Below, piece by piece: positions 20,362 to 32,130 of a stretch of DNA of 43,318 bases. Origin of the DNA: Rhodocollybia butyracea (lineage: Eukaryota; Basidiomycota; Agaricomycetes; Agaricales; Omphalotaceae); assembly GCA_015501585.1 (NCBI GenBank), contig JADNRY010000499.1, positions 1 through 43,318 of the forward strand, written 5' to 3'. The translations under genes were made by a program, and so were the position numbers. Positions within the stretch are counted from its first letter, which is position 1. The number at the start of each line of letters is the position of its first letter. The notes beneath the pieces are model-generated. The model made no database searches, was not told the origin of the DNA, and saw only the letters and a list, made by a program, of their open reading frames with translations.

Positions 20362-20880
20362 ATGTCAGACCCATCCTCTTCAGCAGCCGCCCAGCTCCTC
20401 TACGCGCCCAATGTTCAACACAATACCCTAACCCTAACTTCCATAAAATTTATCTCTTCCTGTTTCGCCGGATGCGTCGCTGGAATCCTCGGTCTCACCA
20501 ACCTCGCTGGCTTCGGCTTATTCTTAATATCCATGCTCTGGGCGGCATTCTGCGTGTATGTTGTGTGTTGTAAAGGAAAACCTGGGAAATATATGCCAAG
20601 TGCTATTGGTGCGAGCGTCGTAGCGGCGGGAACGGGAAAAGGCAACAAGAGTGGAAATGGAAATGGAACGGGGTTGATGGAATTGCTGAATCCTGGTACG
20701 GATAATGCGTTTACGTTCGTTTTGGTTTGGACGTTGTTTTATGGTGAGTTCGTTGTACCTCTTTCGTTTTGGGCCGGTTTATTGAGGTACTATCTTTTAT
20801 AGGGATTGTACACGGTGAATCTTCCTTGTTTTTGGATTTCATTCATCGAATTTCTCACTATCGGTTCAGTATACGACTAA
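20362..20880 (+). CDS. EMC6: ER membrane protein complex subunit 6
   Basis: EMC6 is a small core subunit of the ER membrane protein complex, which inserts tail-anchored and multi-pass proteins. Three exons, 20362-20743, 20803-20814 (only 12 nt) and 20870-20880, with introns of 59 and 55 nt, give 134 aa. The exact fit at the end is decisive: TLFYG-IVH-VYD-stop is assembled across both introns, matching the family's conserved C-terminus. Upstream are IKFISSCFAGCVAGILGLT and NLAGFGLFLI (first two membrane segments) and FTFVLVWTLFYG (third). Compared with the usual length of about 110 aa there is extra sequence in the loop before the last TM, including a glycine/asparagine/lysine-rich GKGNKSGNGNGTG. 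It is a conserved housekeeping gene flanking the SSP array. Confidence 0.93.
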
Positions 20881-20899
20881 TGCTTATTCGATCTAAACG

Positions 20900-23280
20900 A
20901 CACGCCGTTCGCTTCTTAACAAGCAAGCAATTCGGTGTCGTCGGTCGCTGCGTATGCCTAGATTTTCCGATGCTTGCGAATCTTCGATTAAATCATCTCC
21001 TGCTTGAGCTATACATATGGCTTTTTGCGTCCTGGTGCGCTATAGTCACTCTTGACTCTCCTACGGATATTTCGATCACTTGCAAAAATTCGTGGGTCTA
21101 AATGTCACACAAAGAACGTCCCGTCGGATCTACGACTCATACTTGCCCATACAAGATCACACAACATGCTTGAGCAGTCGCAGTGTCGTATTTATGTCTA
21201 ATGGACAAAGCCCTTCGAGAGGGTCTCCCTGAGTACATATAAAAACCACGAATTCGTAAAGACGCGAACGCTTGTTTGGAAGGCGCTTCTCCTTCGACCC
21301 GAACGATATTCCTCTGTAACCACCAAGTTAACGTCTGCTGGCTGACCTCTACAGCGAATTCGAATCTCGCACTTAAGCTTCATAGATCACCAAAATCATT
21401 GACGACGGTCTTTCTTTTTCGCAAGTCTATGCGACTGGTTGCTACAAATCCTTCCCATCGCTGCTGTAAGCTCGTACGCCCACTAGTACCTTGTATGCTG
21501 TTTCGGTTCCCACCGTAGCTCTATACTCACTACTGATAGCATAGACTCCCTTCTAGTGCAATTCTATTTGCTCTTACCTCGAGCGAATCCCATACCTGGA
21601 CCTAGACTTTTGTTTAAAAAAAAATCTCGCGTACGTACTGTTGCACTATGAGATGGCCCTGGAATTGGCAGGTGAACGTTCTGTTACGCCTTGCATCTTT
21701 ATTTCCATTTTAATGATTCAATGATGAATGTAGATCGTGTTACGCCTTGCATCTTTATTTCCAGCGCTAATGATGAATGTAGATTGGACGACCCAATATA
21801 AATGTGGTCAAACATCATTACACCTTCAACTTGAGTGATACACCGCTTCCTGGCACCGATACTTATCTTTGCTGGACCTGCTTACACCTTCAACATGTTT
21901 TCTCGAGCGTTGATCGCACGGAACACTTAGCTTTGCATGCTGTTTGTACTTCTTCTATTCACTGTTCGACTTAGTGACCTCTTCAGTAGACTACCCAATG
22001 TCTGAAGGAACCAGCCGATCAGCAGACGGAAGTCTGACCAAAAATAGCTTATAACATGTTTGCTATCCTGATGTCCGCAGGAACTTCAATGAATGAGTCG
22101 TGTCCTCAGTGCCTGCAAGGCAACCTCCCGAGTCATTCCCTCAAGCGCCATTTCCGAGTAAAGATCTACTGAATTCGGATAGTTCCAAAGGATGGGTAGA
22201 CCAAAGGTTGGAGCTAGATCTGACAAGTTATTGTTCATCTGCGAGTCAAAGGTTGGTGATACAACACTCACAGATCATTCAATTCAACCAATGTTTTCTC
22301 TGTTTAGTGAACATGGCTCGCGGACTCTTTTGGCGCGAAAGATCCTGCCTCCTGCGGGAACATTCTCGGGTACTGGCAGGGTTTGTGATGGCTGATTACT
22401 GAGTTGCAAGTTCGACCGTGATGACCCCGACGACTACACTTTTCGCTCTCTCGATTTTGCCTGTCTCGCAACCGATTTCCCCATAATCTCATACCTCTGT
22501 GAGTATTTTAAGAAGCGAAAGGATCAATGATTGATTCCTCAGAAACATTTTGAGGTACCTCGATAAGGATCCCAATTTGCGAACTTTAAAGAGCCTTGTT
22601 GAATAAGGTCTACGACGCTTGCATCATTACAGTGCGTGGGGAGCAAAGCCAATATGGTCTGTCATTGGAGAAAGTTGGGCGAAGGGTAACAATAGAAGGC
22701 ATGTCGTTGATCAGCATCAACGTTCTCTCCCCAAACTGAATAGATAAAAGTGTGGCATTGCAACTTCGAGCAATGACTTCGAGCACCTAGAATGCGGTTA
22801 CAAAAGTCAGTGTTCAGGGTATCACATATATCAGTTGGCTGATCAAATAGTAGAAATACTGGTCATCGTCCTCTTGCTCGCGATTAAGGTTCCGTGGATC
22901 AAGTATCTACTATTTTCCCATCTCGACAGATGACGGGGCTGGAAAAAGACTCGCAATATGTTCAAGGGGCCAACAATACTCAGACTCGGAGCAAGTGTCA
23001 AGAAAGTTTGGTTTGAGTGGCTTTGCGAAGTTGAGCACTGAAGATATATATCCTGCCCAGTGCCGCCGGCCGTATCTAAAAACGAATGATGTACTAATGA
23101 TTTACATACCTTGAGTAGATTATGTTTGGCTTACATACTGGAACATCACGACTGAGTATCAAGGCATCAATATACGACAGCTATCTGTATGTTGGTTGTC
23201 AAGGGCCAATGACGAGATTTTATGATCCAAGGTTAAGACATAGAATGCTAAGACGCTGTTTAGGTAAATTAGTTAGGTTT
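20900..23280. other. Gene-poor interval with one coding-like fragment
   Basis: No complete gene. On the minus strand 22086-22247 reads as a coding-like C-terminus (LAPTFGLPILWNYPNSVDLY, then MTREVALQALRTRLIH and stop), with no convincing upstream exon and no family recognised. A 56-bp direct repeat lies at 21683-21785. Confidence 0.45.
21683..21785. repeat. 56-bp direct tandem repeat, two copies
   Basis: GTTACGCCTTGCATCTTTAT starts both copies (21683 and 21739), and both end in GATGAATGTAGAT. The first copy has an 8-9 base insertion. Confidence 0.85.
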
Positions 23281-23365
23281 TTGGAAGTATAAAGCTAGAG
23301 GGGAAAACACATCAGGTTATAGCTTCGCCAACTTGTTACTGAGTCATTACTCAGATAATCTTGAC

Positions 23366-24614
23366 ATGACACAAGAAGAGCGAGAACTAATTAGTAGCCT
23401 TGGGACCACATGCTACCTGAACATAACTAATCTCTTGATCTTTGGATTTTTCTATGGTGTTTATTCCGTTTTCCTGATTTGTGGAGTGAACGTGATCTCA
23501 TGTTATCCTGTGTAGGTGTTGCCATGCTAGGAATATTGATTGCAATATGGTTGCTAAAGTAAGCCTTTTACATTTCGGTCCATTGTTGTTTTTGTCAGTG
23601 GCTTCACATGGCAATCGAAGTTTGACTTTCTCCTAGGATCAAAAATTGGCGTGAACCAAAGGCAATACAGCTTTTGTGCTGTATGATTATTGTGTTCATT
23701 TCAACAGGGAGAATGGTTGTTTTCAGCCTTAATACCCTCATGCAAATTAAACTCGGCATTGTCGAGGAGATTTCAGATGTCCTGGCACCGGATATTGTCA
23801 TTGCCGGAGATATTGATATTTTTTGTACCACAATGATTGTGAGATTTCAACAGCAGTTGAAACTTTTGACTGGTTCATTCACTTGGCATTTAGGTTATGG
23901 TTGGTGACTTTGTGATCTGCTGGAGAGCCTGGGTCCTGTTGCCTCAAGACAAATTTTGGCGGTTTGGACTGGTCATCATTATGGTTGGGAACATAGGTAC
24001 ACCGCATTGTAATCGTTGGTGGCACTCATCGCCAATTTGAATATAGGTGTCAATATTGCAAATATCGTTTTGGGCACTTTAGTCAATACATCTACTAAAG
24101 AGTCTCTTCTGGACTGGATTTCAATTGCCTTTTCCTTGCTATCAAACACGGTAGCAACAGGATTAGTTGCCTGGAAAGCTTGGTATCAGTTTTCCATCAT
24201 TTTCGCAAATTATTCAATCTCATTTAGATCTACGCTGTAGGGCTCATTACTGCATCATGAGGGAAGCATTGATCTGGAGGAAAAGTCATGTTCGAAAGAC
24301 CCTACTTCTTTTGGTGGAATCTGGGGCACTGTTTCTTGCCATACAACTCTTTGCATTGACAGGTGCAATATTATTTACAGCAGAAGGCACAAGTGCAAGT
24401 TTAACTATTCCAGCAATTGAGCAGATTAGTTCAACTTTGTGTATTGTATTTGCTGTGAGTCATTTATTATTATTTCATCATCTACAAACAGCTTAGCCAT
24501 AATTTTCAGGCTCTTTATCCCATTGCTATAATTGTTTTGATCCATTCCAACAATTCACCTGTGGTGGAAACATTTCAGCTGACTGCTCAACTCCCAACTC
24601 CCAGTGTTATGTAG
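23366..24614 (+). CDS. Fungal seven-transmembrane protein (uncharacterised, receptor-like)
   Basis: Seven exons keep frame: 23366-23456, 23516-23558, 23637-23838, 23894-23996, 24047-24182, 24241-24454, 24510-24614; introns are 59, 78, 55, 50, 58 and 55 nt; product 297 aa. A GTATAAAG box lies 72 nt before the ATG. It begins with a short acidic N-terminus (TQEERELISSLGTTCYLNI), then about seven hydrophobic segments. Conserved marks of this mushroom family are visible: VGDFVICWRAWVLL after TM3, ATGLVAWKAW after TM5, RKTLLLLVESGALF, and ALYPIAIIVLIHSNNS near the end. The topology recalls GPCR-like proteins, but ligand and partner are unknown. The intron-5 acceptor (CTGTAG, 24240) was chosen because an upstream TTTAG would give a stop. 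Apparently intact. Confidence 0.8.
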
Positions 24615-25450
24615 AGATTATGTGACAAGATGACTTTTATACAAAAACCTAGTCGTACTGATACTATAACCGCTGGCCATTGCTGCTCTAGAAGTTATCA
24701 GTCAGGCTTGTGCATTGCCATTGCCACCGCTCGGCATACAGACACTACAGCAGTTCAAGGAAATTGAAGATGGGGTTTGGACTGACCCTGAAATGGATAT
24801 GGGATAGGGCTGCTCAATTCCACTTGCCCTGTCACCCACAAGTCACTCACAAGTGAAATCACAGTATACAGCAACTGGATCCACTTTCTGGATCACATCC
24901 TGAATCACCATGGCTGACAGTACCTATTGATTTGATGTGTTTTCTACATTATGTACTCTATAATGCGCCCTATGGGCAAAGTCCTTAAGAACACCGGTGA
25001 ACATGACAAATAGGATACTATTGTGTGTACAACGGTGTAAAAGACTAACTAGACTCTTAAGGGGTAGTCCTACCAATTTTTCAGGGCAAAATTTTCGGGC
25101 ATCAAAATATTTTTGGCCGGCGCTACAAGGCGCTACGATCATATGATGGCGCAATGAGATCAACCTTTTGTCACCCTGTGTCACATAGAGAGTACTTTCC
25201 ACACGATGAGGGATGTTCTTGGATGTACCAGTACCGTTGTAAAGGGCACGGAAGAGCAAAAAATTAAGCGACCATAAACTTATTCCACAGCCGCTCTTCC
25301 GTGCTACACATTATAGTGTAGCCTTGTATACAATCGCGCACAAACTTGATAGAAGTTTGTCAAAATAGTTCTATGCTCAGAGTGAGCCCTGAAGGGTAGT
25401 CCTATAGTAGCCGCGCCCCAGTTGAGATGGGCCTAAAGTATTAGTCAGAT
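24615..25450. other. Intergenic with short repeat
   Basis: A coding-like tail is seen at about 24685-24807 (LPPLGIQTLQQFKEIEDGVW, ending MDMG and a stop); it may be a leftover exon. GGGTAGTCCTA occurs at 25061 and again at 25394, as direct repeats about 333 bp apart; the first copy is part of a short palindrome (GGTAG-TC-CTACC). No gene. Confidence 0.4.
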
Positions 25451-27495
25451 ATGTTTACTGCCACCGCCGGTCCGTACAGCCCAGCCAGCGCTAATTTAAC
25501 CTTTTTACATCTTATGCCGTCGACAATCTCGTTCACGTCCACCAAAGGCGTTAATACTGTAAATTATATAGTCAAGAAACTTATTCCAACGTGGAAAGAT
25601 GGACTATGCCTGATTCAACGCGAATGTATACCAAAAATACTCAATCTCGAAGACGTGTTCGCTATCGACGCAACCGGAGGCGGAAAGTCTGCCCTTTTCA
25701 GTGTTCCCATCCTTATCCATCGCAAAATATCACAAAATCCTAGCGCTTACCCTGTATTCAATGTCTCTATTTGTCCAAAGCCTGTGGGAGTTGTAGTTAC
25801 ACCTACAAAGGGTTTAGAGAGCAATATCGTGCGTGTACTGAAATCTTTCTATCATTTGTGAACTAACCATTTTGCTGCCAGGTCAAACAACTGAAGAAAG
25901 ACTTCAATATCGATGCATTTGCCTACACATCTGACAATCTTTCGGCTAAATGCATTGCTTCTGTTGATATCATCAAGGAGATTACCTCGTGCCAGTATCA
26001 GATTATTTGTGTTGATCCAGAGCACCTACGCGAACAAGAATGGTTCCTCATTGCCAATTCAACAACATTTGGTCAAAACCTCATCTTTGCGTGTGCCAAA
26101 GAAGGCCATGTAGTCAACAAATAGGGCCCTACATTCAGACCAATGTTTCGACACATCGGGACCTTCTTTCGCGGACGCTTTCCTTCTATGATCTCTGTTT
26201 TCACAATTACTGTGACTATGCCACAGCCCGGCCCTCCTCTACTTTCTGTGTGTTCTGCTCTAGGATTCATCAGACCTCATTTCCATCTTATTCGCTATTC
26301 AAATGAACATCCCAACACAAAAATTCTTGTACACACTCTCACTTCTGCACTTGGAGATACTGAATTCCCTCAGATCATTCCCTACCCTAACCAACGTCGA
26401 AAAACTGTCATTCACGCTCGAACCATTGACCTCGGATATCACATCTTCCTCTTTCTACTAAAACTCTCACCCGAATCATCAAACCCTCTTCGCCGTATTT
26501 GCATGTACAACTCATTGGCTTCTGATGGCTACAACGAGAAAACAATTGATCTTCTGGATACCGACCCTCACTGTCAAATAGTGATTGCAACAAAAGCTAT
26601 GTCAGTAGGTATACATGCTGAGAAGCTCCAGGACAGCATCTCAGTAGGAACATCGGAGACTCAAGACTGTGGAAAACAGGAAGGTGGGCGTGCTGGACAA
26701 AATCTTGATGAACTTGCACGACAAATTATATTCACCACCTTGAAAGAGCTAAATGAGGTTCAGAATATTATCAAAGGTATGCTTAGCCTTTAGTTCTACT
26801 TAGTACTGTCTGTATTAAATTGAAGTCCAGTATCTGGTGAGGTTTCAGTTGCTGCAGTTGCATGCGTAAAACTGCCTTCAAAATTGAAATCAAAGAAGAA
26901 GACAACACCATCTCTCAATCCTGCAAAAGTAGTCTTTCTAGCTGAAAAATTTTGTCGTGTTGCCTGCGAGAACCGAATCTATAATAACCCTCCTCCTGAT
27001 ACTTCACACTTGGACTGCATTTAAGCTAAATGATGTACACCCTGTGACCTGTGCTGTACACGATACAAGATTTGCAAGGATCTTACTGAGCTTCCTCCAT
27101 ATACCAACAAAACTACCTTGCCGCCATTCATACTTCCATCAACTCCAGCTAAACAACAAACTGGAAAAAAGAAAGCTGACGAGCTTAAGAAAAGTGAAGT
27201 TATAGAGGTTAGGAAATCTCTGGCTATGTATGAGGAGCGACTTTACTTTGAAGAACGGCTTCTAGTAGGTCTTCATCGGAACCGCCCTCTTTCTTCGTAC
27301 TTCCCCAAAGTCATCAGGGACTGGATTACAGTTGAACTGCCCAAGATCCAATCTCGTGCCGACCTCAATGTCATTCTTGCATCTCTCGAGTGGCCATTCA
27401 TTGAAACACAAGGATCTAATCTCTTCGATCTCATATGTTCATTAAAGAAGGATATCTATTCTCGGCAAAGGACCAAATCTCTGAAGCAATATTAG
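25451..27495 (+). pseudogene. RecQ-type DNA helicase relic
   Basis: RecQ-family helicases are ATP-dependent 3'-5' DNA unwinding enzymes; this copy cannot make one. Exon 1 (25451-25828) has the substrate-entry segment GLCLIQRECIPKIL and motif I as AIDATGGGKSALF, then VVVTPTKGL. A 53-nt intron (25829-25881) is intact. Exon 2 has IICVDPEHL and a degraded DEAH-like box (FACAKEGH). A TAG at 26122-26124 stands where the family has Trp before GPTFRP, and the frame then continues through FFRGRFPSM, KTVIHARTID, MYNSLAS and CQIVIATKAMSVGI (motifs IV-VI region; the usual QEKGRxGR is here KQEGGRAG). After a second intron (from about 26776) the zinc-region stretch has two more stops near 27022 and 27031 between LDCI and CTPCDLC. 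The C-terminal helical part to TAG 27493 is still readable. Confidence 0.85.
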
Positions 27496-28889
27496 GCCTA
27501 ATATCGGCCTAAGGCGTGTAACCGTACATTTTGACATTTTGTACACATTATACAATGCAATAAGAGAGTTATACGGAGCCCAAGCATGATAGCTGTTGCC
27601 GAGGCAAAGAACTTAACAATAATACTCAGCGAGCCGTGAAGGTACACCCACAAGTGTAGCCTAGAGCCAAGCTAGCGAGGAGACCTGGGCTGCCTGGAGA
27701 TGTAACGCTAGATCATCAATCTAGTTATACCCAAGAGTGCATACTCTCTAAACTACAGGACATCTTGAAGCGGGATAAGTACTAACTTGCCAACGCGTTA
27801 CTCAAGGGAAGGAATTATGAGGGAAGGCATCCCTCGCACTAAGACCCCCAACAAGTTATGTTAAGATGTGGACTTTACAGTCCGTAACAATGGACCAGAA
27901 CAATCCCAAGGAAACTGTAGAGGTCTATTCGCGGCACCAGTCGTAACCGTGAAGACAGTAGAAACATGCTTAGCTGTCCCATGGAAAGCTACGCGCCGGG
28001 ATAGCCTTGGCAAATCGAAATGTTTGATCTTAGAAATCATACACAGGAGGTCTTATCCGTTAAAGCCGACTATCGGGAATCACTTGTACATACTCAGCAC
28101 AGTTGCTCAAGTCTATCATAAGTGGTGTCGTTGGAAAGCTAGACAACAGGCCTTCTCGAGAGAATGTTAATTACATTCCTGAGGATGGACAGAACTATCT
28201 GAGGAATAGAATGAAACTCACCCAAGGGAAACCAGGCGGCAAGTGATCATGAAGCGTAAAGGTACTCCTGACCCCGGAGAATTGTGGAGTAATCGGAGAA
28301 ACCTCCCTTGGATCAAAACACTCTAAAAACTATGTTAATCCTCACGAAATCATATTTTACCTCTGATATATACCCTAGAATGGACTATTTCTTTACCATG
28401 TGTACCATATATAGGCTGGAGTTTCCTTTCCGAGCCAGAGTCCTCTGTTCCACTCTCTTTCTGTCTCTCTCTATATCTGTTTCATCAATTTTTGTATTAA
28501 ACTCTCTCTACTCACTATATAAGCCAGACATATTTATTCAATAAGACAAGTTTCTTGCCCTCGACTTGACTGCTAAGACCAGTGCTCCGTAGAATGTCCC
28601 CACAGGATCAGTAGCGTGACGCCTCCTGACTTGGTGATCTTTAGAAAGTAATCTAACTTCACGCACTTCGCAAAGCCCATTTATATCTTGATCAAATTTA
28701 AGCATGTAGAGTTCTCTCAAACTCCAGATCAACTCGAATCTAGTTGCTTCCTTAGAGGGGACGGCTTCTAGTAAGGGATTATTTGGCTCCAGAGTGAGGG
28801 TTCCTTAGTTGACTTCTTCACAAAGTTAGATGAGCCACTAAGATTGTGGTACAAGTTCCTAGTGATTAACTTTTCACTCACAATATCGT

Positions 28890-29010
28890 AGCTTGGTCCA
28901 GAGTTTGGTCAAGGACTTTACGGTGTCACAGCAGCTAGTGCCAGAGTTTGGCTAGGGTTGTTGACAAACCTTGAGATTACTATTCTAGCTAGAGCCAGAG
29001 TTTGCCTAGG
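28890..29010. repeat. Three spaced copies of a 24-25 bp motif
   Basis: AGCTNGNNCCAGAGTTTGG-type copies lie at 28890-28914, 28933-28957 and 28987-29010, all containing CCAGAGTTTG and ending near CTAGG or CAAGG. Spacing is 43 and 54 bp. Confidence 0.8.
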
Positions 29011-29348
29011 AGAATCTCAGCCTTGTTGTATTGGTTTTGGTTTTGGTTCATTGATTTGGACATATACATCTGGTTCCCTCGTACACTTGTACACTCAACT
29101 TAGTTCTAAGAGTTGTCTAAGCTTAGTTACCCACGTTAGTGCTACAGTCTTGAACCTGGAGCAGTCATGCGCGTACATCTGATATTACAAGACTTTCCCT
29201 CTGGGAATCTCTGACAACCTGCCCTCGCTCCCTTACATATTGATAGTCTGGTTAGGTGCGGTAGTGTTTTTGTTAGGTTGTTTTATAGCACCTTTTGCAT
29301 ACCTACACGTAAATACCCAAGACTCATTCCCTGCAACAGCTTGTCAGC

Positions 29349-29367
29349 ATACGGGGGCCCCCCGTAT
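29349..29367. repeat. 19-bp perfect palindrome
   Basis: ATACGGGGG-C-CCCCCGTAT: 9-bp arms around one base. No flanking structure that would make it a terminator or a TIR. Confidence 0.85.
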
Positions 29368-30919
29368 CCACATCTGGTTTCATATTTAAATTTGCTGCCC
29401 TTCAAAAGCGGAGGGACTGAGGCTAAACAGATCTAACCTATTATCCACTTTCCAGACTAAGAACAATAATAAGCATTAGTAGTGGGAGTAGCAGCACATG
29501 CATTTGTAGACCTGCCAAAGGTGTGCGGAATACACCCTCGTTCAAGAGAAAGAAAGAGGAAAGAAAAAGAAATTGTAGGAGATAGGAAGTAGGAGAAGAA
29601 CTCACCAGTTGACAATATAATACAGCTTACAAGCATTGTGTAACCTCCTGAACGGAGTACTACGCATATCTAATAGTAACTAGTAGATAATAGCGAAGAA
29701 TCTCGCAACATTTGCTCACAATTTTCTCAAGCGCAAAGTTTGAATTTTCACTTGATTTTCACAACACGTACTTCCTGTGTAACTTTTGTTAGAGGTTTAC
29801 TGACATGAAAATTGTGGATTCTACATACAAAGTGTTGGGCCGCACAACACTCGAGATATGCTTCGTCAGAGACTGGCATCACGTGAATTCATGATTGATG
29901 AGAAATTGAAAAGTGTGCGCTAATGAATTCAAACTTGTGCCATCCTACACGTGCCAAATCACTGCCACTGTTCCTTCTTTACTTCTTACCACCAGCATGT
30001 CTGAACCTTTGCCACATGATTCCAAGTAATGTTTCCGCATCAACTCGCTGTTACGCTTCCCATGCTAATAATCACCAGGAAGTGGTGTACTGCGACATGG
30101 GACATCCCATAAGCCAAGCACTTGAAGCATATTGTGGCAGTAAATCTCTTGTGAGATTGTGATGGCTTTGGTGACCAAATCCTGCGAGATTGACATACGG
30201 TAAGGATCTAGGCGGATCCTTATTGCGACAGGTTGATGTACTATCTCGAATAGAAGCGGCGGAACGTTTCCGACGGGATGATTTGATGATAGTGTACTCG
30301 ATCTGGGAATAGCAACAACGTGAAACGTTCAAGCAGAATCCGGAAGTGTGATAGAATGAACCATACGAGTAAGCCTAGGAACAGAATGAGTCTCCGACTC
30401 TAAGGGTAGGACCCGCTGGGCGCAAGCGTTTTCAAAGACAAGATATTGGCGACGGAAAGTCGAGCAGAAGCTGACTTGATAGAGCGCAATGAATCGGAAT
30501 CAAAGAGAGTATATTGCGGAGTGAAGAAAACGATAGAGTGAAGAAACAGAGTAAAAGAAACTGATAAGTTGAGAAATGAGTCGGTAACTGGGGGGTTGTT
30601 TCAATATAGCAAATCTATTGTATCAGAGATATCGATGAGTATTTAAGAGTAAGGAGGATATACAGGGTCGTGAAAAGTACATAGACAATCAGTTAAGGTG
30701 AAAGGGAAAGTACTACAAGGGATGAGCGGGAACAGAAATAATACAAGGGCATACCTCGGAATGGAACAAGGCAAGTGGAGAGACGGGAAGGTAGTGAGTA
30801 TGACTTGTGGAAGAGTTAGTAATAGGTAATTATGGCGGTTGTGATTGCGCCATCGAGAAGAAGTCGGTAGCGGAACTAGCGGGATACATCAGGAAAAGCC
30901 ATATACACTCTAGGAACCC

Positions 30920-31145
30920 TGGGCCAACCTGTGGCCAACCTGAGGCCAACCTGAGTATATTTTTCAACTTGGGGCCAACTTGAGTATATTTGCCAACTTG
31001 GGGCCAACCTGAGTATATTTGCCAACTTGAGGTTCACTTGAGTCAACTCTAGTAACTTGGGTATAAGGCTTTTATTTAAATCAACTTGAGCCAACTTGAG
31101 TATAAGGCATCTACCCAAGGAAACTTGAGTTGAGTTGGGCAATAT
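30920..31145. repeat. Degenerate CCAACTTGAG minisatellite
   Basis: At least ten variants of CCAACCTGAG / CCAACTTGAG occur, often followed by TATATTT or by TATAAGGC. The gaps vary, so this is a decayed short repeat. The minus ORF across it is a by-product of the repeat. Confidence 0.8.
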
Positions 31146-31333
31146 CAAACAAGCTTCAAGAACACAAGACACAGAAAAACTCAGCTGCTTCAGATTTTTC
31201 AATTTCCAATAGAATGACAAATAGAACGACTACGAGAATCAAAGGGTACCAATGTACAAGCCAACATAGCAATGAAACATGACATAAATTCTGCCCACAG
31301 AAGTAAAATATATCCTCATCCCTGTTTAATCCT

Positions 31334-31990
31334 TCAACAATTCTGAGTCACTAATCTCTCTCTCAACATAAGCATAAACCCTTCTAATAGTTCCAAAGCC
31401 TCAACTAGGTCTTCTAATGTAGTCTCTGGGTCATCCTCCAATGCACGTAGAGCCTGCTGCAACTGCAGTATCTTAGCAGAACTTGTTCCGATTGTTCTAG
31501 TTTGCCCGTTGCTGTCACTACTGGGAGCTTCGGTGCCATCTACAACAGGTGTTCGCTCAGGTTTGAAACAAGGAGCAGCTTCAATGTACTCACCTTGTTT
31601 AGCTATGCATCCACATGTACTTCCGTTAACCCCACTGGTCTGGAACTTCAAGGTCTCGTCAGTGTTTGAAGTGGCTCAGTGGCTCAGGTTGTAATTTCAT
31701 CACCTTCGCATGAGTCATTCTAGTCTTGGCTTTCAGATAGGCTGAGAGGATTTCAAATTTGACCACTGGTGCAGATGTCAATGCGGGGCAGGGAAGGTTT
31801 GTGGGAGAACTTGTTAGTATTGGTCTTTGAACGCGGCAGCGAAAGAAACAAATTCCCATCGCGTGACTTGAGCGCCTATCGGCTTTCGGAACGTATCGGT
31901 AGTTGAATGACTGCAGGACGCCTTCATTAGTGAAAAGGCAAGAGTTGAACGGACTTAAACACTCACAATGAGCAGTGGAGGAGAGGATAC
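31334..31990 (-). pseudogene. Unidentified minus-strand coding-like fragments
   Basis: Two adjacent minus frames look coding. One (about 31945-31660) reads VLQSFNYRYIPKADRR near its start and FEILSAYLKAKTRMTHAKV later. The other (31651-31334) has a CGCIAKQGEYIEAAPCF segment and ends in an acidic helix-like region (RALEDDPETTLEDLVEALEL, then MLRERLVTQNC). The first frame begins after a plausible 45-nt intron (GTGAGT...CACTAATGAAG) whose donor lies in the 140-bp duplicated segment. Joining the two needs a frame change near 31655. I do not recognise the protein. Confidence 0.35.
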
Positions 31991-32130
31991 AATTCCCATC
32001 GCATGACTTGAGCGCCTATCGGCTTTCGGAATGTATCGGTAGTTGAATGACTGCAGGACGCCTTCATTAGTGAAAAGGCAAGAGTCGAACGGACTTAAAC
32101 ACTCACAATGAGCAGTGGAGGAGAGGATAC
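31851..32130. repeat. 140-bp tandem duplication
   Basis: 31851-31990 and 31991-32130 are two head-to-tail copies starting AATTCCCATCGC and ending GAGAGGATAC. I see only three differences, all transitions (G/A at about 31863/32003, C/T in GGAACG/GGAATG, T/C in AGTTGAA/AGTCGAA), so the event is recent. Each copy spans a predicted exon end, a GTGAGT donor and an acceptor on the minus strand. Confidence 0.95.

Larger units (their letters stand above)
27500..30880. other. Long non-coding interval, probably decayed transposon DNA
   Basis: No frame of convincing coding character. 28300-28560 has a T/C-rich stretch, a CTATATAAG box (28517-28525) and an AATAAGA signal (28541-28547), a set-up like a retrotransposon LTR, but I found no second copy, primer-binding site or gag/pol. 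Short repeats lie at 28890-29010 and a G/C palindrome at 29349-29367. The rest shows nothing recognisable. Confidence 0.35.

Noticed and set aside
20426..20438. CCCTAACCCTAAC, like a telomere repeat
   Set aside because: Only two units, inside EMC6 exon 1, where they encode TLTLTS in the correct frame.
29349..29367. G/C-rich palindrome as a terminator
   Set aside because: Eukaryotic context, no gene ending nearby and no T-run.
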